From Dermatophagoides farinae (Eukaryota; Arthropoda; Arachnida; Sarcoptiformes; Pyroglyphidae): 64,000 nucleotides of DNA. The notes under the pieces were generated by a model. It did no database searches and was not told the origin of the DNA. It saw nothing but the letters and a program-made list of their open reading frames with translations. Made by a program: the position numbers and the translations under genes. The stretch lies in contig NC_134681.1 in NCBI RefSeq assembly GCF_024713945.1, positions 2,046,001 through 2,110,000 of the forward strand, written 5' to 3'. Each line of letters begins with the position of its first letter. Positions within the stretch are counted from its first letter, which is position 1. Below are positions 16,724-29,600 of the stretch, in pieces.

Positions 16724-18293
16724 TTTCCAGTCATAATATTTACTCTAGTCCAACTTTATATAAGCCATCGGTTAATTTCTTGTTTTTGTGAAATTTTTTT
16801 TTTTGCATTTTTTCCCCAGTTTTTTCTCTTACTTTTTTCGGGAAAAAAAAAGATTGGCTTGAAAAAAAATTTTTTTTCGTATTTTATTTTCAAATAAAAA
16901 AAAACAGTATGGCCATCTAGTGGATGGTGATCATAATCGTGGTTGGTTATATACATTACTACTACGTCACATTTATGTTGGTAGACCACGTATGTTGTAC
17001 TACGCATGTACACACACGATCAATGATGACTCACACAGGTACACATCATCATCATTCATTTCAAAATTAGAAATAAAACTGCCAAAAAAAAAAAAAAAAA
17101 AAATTTAGGGTTGTAACATTATACAATAATGTTAACGAAAAAAAAAATTGTCACGTGATCAATCAAATTTATTTGCACCAAAATTATTTATTGAATAAAA
17201 AAAAATGCCAAATTCATACATATCAAGTTATATTGAACAGAATCTCTAATAATCGCTGCTACTACTGCCACACACACACACACACACAGACAAAGTTGTT
17301 TATGTCGGCGTTTCATTTCATTTCATCATCATCATCATCATTTCATAATTTTCATTTTTTTTTTCAATTTTATTTTGGTAGTAGTATTAGTAGTAGTAGT
17401 AGTAGTAGTGGTACCATTTTGTTTGATTAAAAAAAAAAAAATTTTTTTTTTCCTACGTATCATTCTTGTTTGCTGCTGTTGCTGTTGTTGGAATTGCAAT
17501 GCAATTCTCTCCTTCACACATACACACACACACACAAACAATACAAATACAGTTTGTACGCATTTGGGGAAAAAATTCATAATTTTGATCAGCAGCAAAA
17601 GAAAAAGAAGAAGAAAAAAAAATGATTTGTTGTTAAGAAAAGAAAAGAAAAGAAAAAAAAGAAAATTGTTTATTTGGTCTACTCTCTCAATACATTACAT
17701 GTGTGTGTGTCTGATGATATCATCATCATCATCATGATCGTATGATGTTGGCCATCTGATCTTTATTGAATGCGAAAGAAAGAAATTCTGAAATTCAACA
17801 CAGAGAACGTGAAAAACAATGAATCGAAAAGAATTTCCAAAAAGTAAATGTTTTTATCAATTCCATTTTCACTTTTTTTTCTGAAAAATCTTACTGCTGC
17901 TTGATTCTGATGAAAACAATTATCATTTTTTGATTTTGATTCTTTTATTCTTTCATCCGTCTTTAAATAATTACATTCTATGTAGGTGTGCGTGTATGTG
18001 TTTATGTTTATGTTTTTGAGTGTTAATTTGTCCCGTTGTTATTGAAGAATCGTCATCGTCAACATTTCAACAACACATTTATATATTATTTCATCGTCAT
18101 TAAATCCGATCAACAACAAAAAAAACAGCAAGAAAATTCTTTTTCAATTTTACCATTTTTGCCAACAAAACAAAACAAAAAAAAGAAAATATAAAATTCT
18201 CTCTTTGTGTGTTTATGTGTGTCTACTAAATTCTTCTACTTTTTTTTACTCGAATTTTTTTTCTTGTACAAATTTTGATTCTACATGATTCTG
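16724..18293. other. Intergenic, low complexity, with possible dop1 leader exon
   Basis: No protein-coding gene seen. The stretch contains CA, GTA and homopolymer tracts and a CTCF-like site at 16,911. A strong donor-like sequence ATTCTG|GTAAGTATTG at 18,293/18,294 on the + strand could end a 5' untranslated exon of the Dopey gene. It would pair with an acceptor (TTTCCATTTTTAG) near 20,413. Confidence 0.35.
16911..16923 (-). promoter_or_regulatory. CTCF-like motif
   Basis: On the - strand the sequence reads CCACTAGATGGCC, which fits the CTCF core CCA-N-YAG-R-K-GGC. It lies about 190 bases 3' of the preceding gene, in the interval before dop1. Binding is inferred from motif match only. Confidence 0.4.
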
Positions 18294-19424
18294 GTAAGTA
18301 TTGTTCGTTTTCTTATGAATGATCCATTATATATTCCATGTAATTTTCTTGATTAAAAATTTTTTTGTTTTTCATTCTTTTTTCAATTTTCGGTCGCCCA
18401 AAACTTACACGCACACACACACATGAGCCAGAATCTGATTTTATCTCATTTGATCTATATGTATGTCTGGTTATTTTTTGTTCCATTGTTGTTGTTGTTG
18501 TTGTTGGAAATGATTCGAAAAGAAAAGCAAAAAAAACAACATTTGTTTTGCTTGACTGACATTTTTCATTATTGTTATTATCGGACCAAAAAGAAAGAAA
18601 AAAACTTTATGACTTTTGCTGCTGCTGCTGCTGGTCGTTTTGATTCGAATTTGATTCTATTGTCTTTTTTTTCATGTTTTTCAATTTATTAACTATTCAT
18701 CATCATCACTATGATGACGATGTCGGTGTGATTTATATATCATGATGATCATTGGACCATTTCACCGTCAATGACAACAGCAATGTTTCATTCAAACACA
18801 CAGACATTTAGATTGGATCCAATCGTTTCTTTCGCTCTCGCTCTCTCACCCCTTTCTATTATATTTCGGTGGCATAAAAAAAGAAGACAATTTTCTTAGT
18901 TTGAATTTTTCAGATATAATTATTGACCATGCACACACACACTGGCTCACACAATTTCCGGACATTTTTTGGACATTTTTTTTCTGTTCCACTATCTGCT
19001 TGTCATTTTGGGCGTTTCTCTTTCGATTATGGCAAGAAAAAAAACAAATAAAAAAAAAAGAAAAACGGATTGTTTACCGTGTATATGAGCGTTCTCAATT
19101 TTTATTTTTTCTAATTTTGTCATTTGTTTGGTGTGCTGGTGATTCAGATCATTATTATTATTATTATCAACGACGACGACGACGACAACAATCAAGCATT
19201 TTTTTTTATCATTTTTGTTGTTGTTGTTGTTGTTTTCGATGAAATATTTACACAAATTATTATTATTAATCCAAGTGGTTGTAATCTGTTTCCAATAGAT
19301 TCATTTTTTTTTTTGTTTATATAACACGACAACAGCAACAAAAAAAAAATAGTGAAATGCAAGTTTTTTGTTTTGTTTTTGTTTTTGTTTTGCTTGTAAT
19401 CATTAACATACGCACATGAGTCAA

Positions 19425-19463
<39 letters not shown>

Positions 19464-20501
19464 TTGCAATTATTAAATTTGAAGAATTTTTTTTTCTCCT
19501 TCTTTATGTTTACAAAATTGTTGCCGATTGATGTTTTTTTTCTGGTTGAACATTCAATAGCAACAGCAACAGCGACAATAATTAAAAAAAAAATTCTTTC
19601 GGCTCAAAGAGCAGTGATTATTGATTATTGATTTTTTTTTCTCGGTTACTTATAGAGATAGATTGATATTTTATCTCTCTATCTGTTTGCGGTTTTAATC
19701 CATTCATTAGTACTGTACTGTACTGTTTTTATTTTTAATTTTCATTGTCATCACCATTGATTGATTGATTTGATTACTAATCAAAAAAAAAATGGTTCAC
19801 AATCCAAACAATTGTTAATCGTACCTTAAGTGTTGCTGTTGCGATCGATCGATTGATTTTGATTTTGATTTTGATTTTGATTGATTGGAACATTTATTTT
19901 TCATCATTTCACTCATCCAATTGGCATTGATTTGTTTTTGTTTTTTTTTGTATCCGAAAAAATAACTTCATCATCATCATCATCATGATTGAAATTTTCA
20001 TATTTCAAAATTTTTGAATTTTTAAAACACACTAAATTATCATCATTTCTCAATGATAAACCAAATTGCACTGTGTGTGTGTGTGTGTGTGTGTTTGACG
20101 TGTGTGTGTGTAACATCAGAAATTTTTTCATTCAAACAAAAAAATTCATTTAGCCTTGAACATCTGCTGTCTTTTGTTTGTGGTTTTCCTGTTTTTTTTT
20201 TCTCAATTTCAATTTTCATTCTTCACAACACAGACACACATATTTGAATTTAATTGATTGATTGATTGATTTCTATTTCATTGTTGCTGATGATGATTGA
20301 TAATTAAATTTTTTTTTTCTTCATTCATCATAACAACAATTGACATGACAATAATGATATCAACTGAATAATAATTTTGTTTTTTTGTTTTTTCTTTTTA
20401 TTTCCATTTTTAGCCATTTTTTTTAAATTTTATTATTGAAAAATAAAAAACAACCGACATTTGTGATTTGTTTTTCATCATCCCAATCCCAATATATATA
20501 C
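18294..20501. other. Low-complexity region upstream of dop1
   Basis: No gene seen. The stretch includes a (GA)n tract at 19,427-19,461, TG tracts near 20,071-20,110 and GATTTT repeats near 19,850. If the donor at 18,294 is used, this is the first intron of dop1. Confidence 0.45.
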
Positions 20502-20518
20502 TATAAATATATATATAG
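20502..20518 (+). promoter_or_regulatory. Possible TATA element for dop1
   Basis: TATAAATATATATATAG lies about 146 bases upstream of the dop1 start codon and could place a start site near 20,530. AT-rich DNA throws up such strings often, and the spliced-leader alternative described nearby would not need it. Confidence 0.25.
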
Positions 20519-20647
20519 TGATATAATCATCATCATCATCATCATTCCAAAATGAATCAATCAATGTCATTATCAATTTATTGATTGTATATAATGAATT
20601 TCAATCAATGAAAATAAAAAAGTGAGAAAAAAAATTCTCTGAATACA

Positions 20648-23600
20648 ATGACTGGTGGTGGGAATAATAATACTAGTAGTAATAATAATAATAGTAGTAA
20701 TAGAAATACCGGTGGAATTGGCAATATTAATCAATCAATACCAGCAACAATGATAACACCAACACCAAGTACAAATAATTTAAATATTATTGGCCAAAAT
20801 TGTGGCACAACGACAACAACAACAACAACAACAAGTTTAGCATTCTATGATCATAATGATCAAGAATTAATGCAACAAGAGAATAAATATCGTCAATATG
20901 CATTGGCTATTGATAAAGCATTGAAAAGTTTTGAATATACATCCGAATGGGCTGATCTTGTCAATGCTTTGGGCAAATTAAACAGGGTAAGAAGAGCAAT
21001 TTATTTATTGAGAGAAAATGTTTAATTATTATTATTTCTCCATTCATAGGTACTAAATAATAATAGTAAATTTGGTAAAATACCACGTCGTTTTATTGTT
21101 GGACAACGTTTAGCACAATGTATGCATCCATTATTACCAAGTGGTGTTCATCTAAAAGCATTGGAAACATATGATCTAATATTCAACATTCTTGGATCTG
21201 AACAATTATTAGCTGATTTGACCATTTATTCAAATGGTCTATTTCCATTATTAGGATATGCTGCAATCAATGTACGACCATCGGTATTGGATCTTTATGA
21301 TCGTCATCTATTACCACTTGGTGAACGTCTTCAATTAGCATTGGATGGTTTTCTAATTAGTATATTACCTTGTTATGAAGAAGTATCTGATTCATTTCAA
21401 CGTACTGATGGCCTATTAATGAAAGTTGCTGATGGTGTTGGTATTGCCTATTTTTATGGTGCATTATGGCGTTGTATATTACAGAATTCATCCATTCGAT
21501 TATCAGCAATAACATTTGTATTGATGCATTTCAATAAAAAACGTTCAATAAAAGAACAAGCACATGTTCTTGGCTTGTGTATGCATACATTAGTGCAGGC
21601 CATTTGTTCAGCATTATTAGATCAACATATACTTGTACAACGTGCAATATTAGATTTATTAATTTCAATATTTCCAATACATTTAAATCTGATGAATCAA
21701 GTTGAACAGACAATGCTTTCACAGCAACAACAACAACAACAACAGAATAATAATGCCAACAATACAGCTATATCGCCCAATAAATCAACAACACCGCAAC
21801 CAACAGCAACATTACCTGCACCACCACCACCATTAAAACCACCACAACAACAAGTAATGTCAAGAAAATTTTTTAAACGTTCCGAAATGATTGTTATCAT
21901 AACAGCGGCATTGACCGTATTATTACGTCGTGATTTTTCATTAAATCGTCGTCTTTCAGCTTGGTTTTTTGGTGGTGATTCTGGTGCTAGTATGGCTGGT
22001 GGTAGTAGTGGTGGTTCGAATATTAATTCAAACAATAATAATAGTGGCCATAACAAAAATCAATCATCATCTACAAATAGCAATAATATCGGTAATTTTG
22101 GATCATCATTACTTGGATCAACCACTACATCAAATGATCATAATAGTTCATCATCAGCAACGACACGTGAAAGTACTTCGGAGGCAAAAGCAAGACGTAA
22201 AAAATTAATCTATTATGATACATATTCAAAAGATTTGGTTAATGAAGCATTTAAACGTTGTATAACGAATCCATTGACAGCGATAACATCATTTTTACCA
22301 CCATCAGCATTAACAAATTCATTTATAACATTTACAATGCCTTATTTACCTGCAATGGATGGTGGTAGCGTTGGCGGTGGTATTGGTGGTTATGGAACAC
22401 ATCAGTCGGCAGCATCGTCATCATCATCACCATCATCATCAACATTATCGCTGCACATGAATCCAAGACATCATCATCTTTATCGTAATAATTCATTACA
22501 TGGTAATCCATCAAGACCTGTTTCATCAATGACAATCGGTGGTAGTTATTCTTCAATGTCAACATTTTGGCCTTATCGTTTATTAATCTGTATAATGGAT
22601 CAACGTGATATTGCCGGACCGATTCTAGATAAATTATGTATCGATATTTTACGGTTTGTTTTTTTTTCATTTGAGATGAATTTCAAATTTTAAAATTTTT
22701 TTGTTTTTCTCTTCCATTTAGTGGTTTATATCATGAATTTGAATTACTTGCAACCGAAGTACCACCACCACCACCACCACTGAATACGTTTAATAATAAT
22801 GAAGAAGAAGAAGAAGAAAGAGAAGAAGCAATCGGTTTTGATGATGATAATGATGAAAATGCAAACACTAGTCAACACATTGGTGGTGGTAAAGATCAAA
22901 ATGAAAACAATGAACACCGAAATAAACAACAACAAACGGAATTCGATATCAATGATGATTCAACAACATTATCATCAGCATCATTTAGAATATCAAATAA
23001 TGATGATAAAAAGAAACAAAAAATTACTAAACGTAAAAAGAAAAAATTAATAATGAAAAAAAATTCAAAATCAAAAGATCAACATCGAAAATTGGAAAAT
23101 TTAAAGAAAACTTGTAATGCTAATGATGATGATGTGGATAAATTGGATAAACCAGATATTGTTATTGATAATGATGATGATGAGGATGAAATTATTTCTG
23201 AAACATTATATGATGTTGATGATACATCATTAATTGATCGATCGATTGGTGATGATGATAATGATCGATCAGATCAACAACAACAGCAGCAACAATCAGA
23301 ATCGAATCGATTAACCGTCAATAATAATAATAATAATGATGATGGTGATGATAGTAAAGAATCATCGATAAATAATAATCATCCATCAAGTTCACCTGGT
23401 TTAGATTTATATACTGAAGATGATGTCGATGTTGATGTCGATGTCGACGACGATGACGAAGATGATGATGATGACGATGATGATGACGTAGATGATGATG
23501 ATAATGTGCCTGTATCGAAACGTAATTTATTTCAAAATCTTCGTTATAATGTTAAACAAAAATTCATCAAATTACAATTCCCATTGGGTCAAAATAAAAC

Positions 23601-26600
23601 CAATGATAGTGGAAATAGTGGTGAATCGAATCGTAACAATGTGAAACAAGTGATGAAAACATTAATGACAAGGCCATTACGTTTGAAAATACGTCCTGGT
23701 GATACGTCTACTTCTTCATCAATTAATAATGGAAAATTATTGGTAAATCGTTTTACACGTAAGAAGAAAGATTTGATAAAGAAAAATATAATCAATGATG
23801 CTAAAATTCAATGTACAACACCAACCACAATAAATGATCGTGCAAGATTCAATATTCGTCATCATACATTCACCAATAATAATAAAGAATTTGATTCTGA
23901 TGCCGATGATTCAATGTTTATATTACAACATCAACATTATTATTGGAATCCATATTATCAGCAATTACCGAAATATCAGCGCCAAGAATTGCTACGTGAA
24001 TTGGATCGTGTTATGCATCTTTTATTCACAAATATCGGTGTAGAATTTATTTGGAATCATTTGGCATTGACATTCAATACAGCAACAGAAGAATCGATTA
24101 CATTACGAAAAATCATGCATATTATTCTACGATCATCATCAATGGTTAAAAGAAAAAAATCAAAACGATCACTTGATGATTCTAGTGAAGAAGAAGATGA
24201 TGATGATGAGTCCTCTGATCAAGATGATGAAGATGAAGAAAGTGATGAAGAAGATGATGATGGTTACAACGACGATGATGATGATGATGATACAATTTCA
24301 CAATCATTATCATGGATACGGAATTTAGTGCCGACAATGTTATTGGAAAATGTACAATCATTACGTATGGGAAATAATTATTCATTTAGCTCGACAACAA
24401 CGACTGCTACCAGTTCCAATTCATCATCCACATTTACATTATCATCATCATCATCATCATCATCAACACCATATGCATCACCACAAAGAATACGTTCACC
24501 TGAATTTGAAAATTTTCATAATGATGCCGATGTTGATGATGAAGAATTCGATGATGATAATAATAATGGTCATCATCATCAACATCGAAATCATCATCAA
24601 CGTCGAATCAAGAAATCAACATTGAAAACAAAGTTATTAATTTCATTAACAAATGGTTGTCGTCATTGTGGAAAAATGTTGAAATTTTCCAGTCCAGTAC
24701 AGCCAGTTGGTACAGAATCTGTAACAATATTGGAATCCTGTACATTAGCTAGATTTTTGTTGGGTGATTCACAACCATATCCACATAGTAATGATGATGA
24801 AAATTATTATGGACAAAAATCATCGTCTGCCAATACGATTGATAATGATGATTCTGCTGCTTATACAACGTTTTCGCTATCATCACAACCACCACCGCCA
24901 ACACGTGTTGATGTATTAAATTATAGTACAAGTTCATTATTCGTGAATTCCATTTCAGTTTCAATGAATCGTTGTTCAGCATTAGAACCACTTGAAGTTG
25001 GCACAGCAAATTATACATTTTTAATACATTTTCTTGACCATGTTCTGCGATTAATATGTCAAAGTGTTAAATCATTCACTCGTATTGATCTTCGGGCATC
25101 GATTGAATTATGTTTGGCATTGTGTTCGAAATTGAAACCAGCAATTATGCAAACATTCACACGACGTTATCGTCGTGAATTGAATCAATTGAAAAATAAA
25201 GATTTTGCTACCACTAATAACGAACATTCAAATATTCAACAACAAAAACCAAATATTGCTGTATGGTTTCAAACATATGGACAACAACAACAACAACAAC
25301 GTTCACATATGAAAACACGATCATCACCGTCGGTATCATCATCATCTGGTAAACCACTAAACAAACAATTAGAATTGGTACGTGAAGAAACTGAAGATGA
25401 TGAAGAATCACAGCAGCAGCAGCAGCAGCAACAACAAATGGAAGATCATCAACCGGATGATGTCAATGATTTTGATGATAATAATATTGATCAATGTGAA
25501 TTTAATGATGATTTTCAAATTGAATTAGTCGTGGATGGAATATTGAAATTTTTTGCAACATTTGTTGAAAAAATTCTGGTGAAAAAATCCGCTACGAATA
25601 ATGGGAAAACTTTCGAAACAATTATTGATTATTATCGTCGTATAATGTTACGAAATATACCAAATGATCAACAACATATACAGCAAATTATCGATCGTTT
25701 TGTAATCAATCGTCATCAATCACATTATCCAGAGATTATCATAAATGCACAATTATTACCATTATATCAATTATTTTGTGAATTATTAATAGAAATCGGT
25801 ACGATACCGTTGTTGTCATCGCCAGCATTTTTATTTAAAAAACGTGAACAAAAAAATTCAATGAATGTGGAACAATTTATTATTGATTCTAAACAACATA
25901 CAGAAGAATCAGTAATCAAAAAAACGGATTCCATTTTTCAAAATGTCGATAATACACGTTGGTTTGTCTATTTAATGGCATTATCAGCAAATGGTATTGG
26001 TTCCTGTACACATTGGCATCATCGTCATCATTGTCGAAATAATCAAATAGAACGAAAATCAATGATACAACAGCCATCAATATGTTGCCAATTACGTCAT
26101 GTTTCATATACATCATTGGCTACAATTCTTGATTTAATGACAATGACACGTGCTTATATTGTATCACAGCCATCAATGTATCCAACAGCATTATCGATAG
26201 GAAATGATGGAGAATTTCAATGGCCAGCATATGTTGATATGACAAATATTGATCTATTTCCACGTACATTTGTGGCAAGACGATTGAATTTTTTTCCATT
26301 AATTCATCCAAAAATGTTACAATTTGTTTATGAATCAACCACATGGTTTCGAATTGTTGCTAGTGGTCTTTGGTCTAATTTATCAGCACAAGATTCCGTA
26401 TTACATCATTCAACAAGTGCCCTATTACAACAATTACATTCTATATCGCATGATGAATCTATCTGTGAAGTTGTTATCTGTGATGAAATGATTGGCAGTG
26501 GTAGTAATGTTGGTGGTTGCTGTAAATCTGATAATGGTAGAGGTATGTTTTTTTTATATTATATTTTGTTACTACTAATTCGTTGTTTATTGATAGCCTG

Positions 26601-29600
26601 TTCGAATGTTGGATCATCATCAGCATATCGATCAACAATGATGATGAATAATAATAATTTATCTATGGATAGTTTAAGATTTTTTAATCCACAACAACAA
26701 CAAAATCATCATCATCCAATACCATTTGAACAACAATCACGTCATCATATGCCAAATAATAATATGGATATTGTACATCGTGCACGTACCAAATTTGCCT
26801 TAATGTTTTCAATTATACGTGATATAAATTTTATTTCTGAACGTTTAGCATTAGTTGTTAATGCATTAGCATCGGCAGCTCGATCAACATCAGATGGTGA
26901 TTCTGATGGTGTTGGTGGTCTTTTACACAATACAATCGCCGCCACCACAACAACAACGATTGTTAACAATGATTATAATGATTTATTAACAGTGAATGAA
27001 AATTCATCAAGTTCAAAATTGATCGCACAACTTGAAATTGAAATAGCCACCGGTATGGATTCAAGTCAATATCAATCATTAATGAATTGTGCTATGGTTG
27101 GCAATTATCAAGATTTACATCGTCTACTGAGGATCACATGTCCAATATCACCGGTTGCATTATGTTCAACGTTAAAACGCCATTTTGATCGGCCATTATT
27201 CATCATGTTGGATGCATTATCACAGCGTAGAAATCTAAGTGATCAATTTTCAATATCAGCTGATTGGCTTTTACGTTGTATAAAACAGCCGAATTTATTT
27301 GGCACAAAAAACCTGATGTTTACATCGCCCAACGGATTCGGTGTTACATCGGAATTTCATAATCAAAATCACAATCATCTGATATCTGATATTATGAATC
27401 ATAATGATAATGATTCTTCAGATATTGGCCGCATATTGGAACCATTATTATTTATTCTTTTACATCCAAATACGGCAAGATTATCGATTAAAAATGTTAA
27501 AATTCTTCGTTATACACGATCCAATCACCATGATGGTCAACATTTTCCATCGATGTTATTACACGCTACTGATAATGACAATTTATTGGAAAAACAACAA
27601 CAACAACCCCAAGACATTCAAATGGATTCCGTGAATGAAGAATCAAAAATTTATGCAATCACCTCGACTAATGGTAATGTTATTTATCATGTACGTAGAC
27701 GTCCACCGCCACCACTACAACAACCACCACCACAATCATCATCACGTTCACCAACAATAATAACGATGAATACTACATCATCACCAATGTTGGATTCAAT
27801 GAAAATTATTATAAATCCATTTGAAAAATTATCAATCCATGATGATAATAATGGTACAGATTCCATACAAATTCAACAAATTGTAAATGATCTAATTGAT
27901 CGTATCGCTACTGAATTTGATCAAAATCAAAATGTTTCATTGGATGAATCTAGACCAGTGAAAAATTTTCCTGGAATGGCTTCATTTCAAACCAAAATTA
28001 ATATGATGATGATGATGATGATGATGATCATAGTTCACCAACATCATCGACAACTCCTACACCAAATTTAAGCGGTAATGATGATCGAAAATATCGTTTT
28101 AGAAATGATAACAGCAACAGCAACAATAATAGTGGTGGACGGAAAGCTACGTTTTGCTGAAATGCATCAACATTTATTATTATATGAACGTCGTTATGAT
28201 TCATTACGTACAACATATGCCCTGGATACAATAATATCAATGATTGAAACATGGCCATCACGTGTTTTATTTGCAATGTCAACACATAGATTATTTAATG
28301 ATCCAAATATGCCTGGTATAAACAACAACAACAACACGGCTATATCCACATCATCATATGTTTCAACAGCAACCAACAGCCAATCATCATCATCATCAAT
28401 ATTTGATGGAACAAGATCAGCACAGATACGAACATTATATCAACGTCATCGTAATTCAATAAATGGTGATGGTTTTTATTCAAATCATAATAATAATCAA
28501 AATTTTGTACAACAACCAACAAATGTGGCCAATGTAAATTCTTTTGTTTCATCTGCAACAACTGCAACCACAGCAGCAGCAGCAGCAAATCGTACAAGAT
28601 CACGTTCAAAACAACATATATTTGAATCATCATCATCATCATCACCTGGTGATGAGAATATAACATTATTAGAATTGGTCATACAAATATGTCTTCAATA
28701 TCTTCTTAGTTATTATCCAAGTTGTCCAGCTGATATGGCATCAACAATGACAGCGAATAAATTGAATAAAAAATCACCATTAGCACGTGAAACAGGTTTA
28801 GAAGGTGGCCTTTTGGATGAATTATTCTTACAGATTCGTTCAAATCATTGTATTGATCTTGAAGCTATTTATGGTAATCAACGTGTACGTTTATTAGCTG
28901 CACAATCATTACGTATAATATTTCGTAATCTAAGCCAAATGATTGAAGTACGAAATCATAATCGCCATTATGAACAATCAAATTATAAACATCATAAAAG
29001 ACAACCAAGTGAATCATTATTATGTTTTAGTCAATCAAAATCATTTGTACAATATTTAAAAGAATTATTAACCCGTTGTCAAGTACAACGTAATGTAATG
29101 CAATGTTTAGCAACATCTGTTTGGCATTATCAGCAAAAATATTCAACAACTACTGGTGCCGCTACCGACAATAATAGCAAAAATTTGAAATCAACAGATG
29201 ATAAAAATCGAACAAAATTTCAAAAACGACAAGAAACTTCATATCTATTTCCAGAAACAAAATATAATCAACAAACAAAATTGAATCCAGCTGATATTGC
29301 ATTCATCAAGGAGATATTGGATTATAATGATTATCCAGAAAATCATAATAATAATCATTTTGATTTGAATAATTTTTATGTTGATGATGATAATACAACG
29401 ACAATGATGATGAATAATGATAATCAAAATGATTATCATGTTGATGATGATCGACAACAGCATGGATTTCATGATGAATTTGAAAAATCATTATTACATT
29501 TACTTGAACAGGTAATGATATTAGAATCAAGAATACAATCAGCATTGATTGAAGCTGCAATAAATGTTGGTAATCAAAAAAATTCATCTTCATCATTACA

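Noticed and set aside
26543-26596. A transmembrane helix in Dopey
   Set aside because: The hydrophobic segment is bounded by good splice signals with a branch-like TACTAAT and is better read as an intron.
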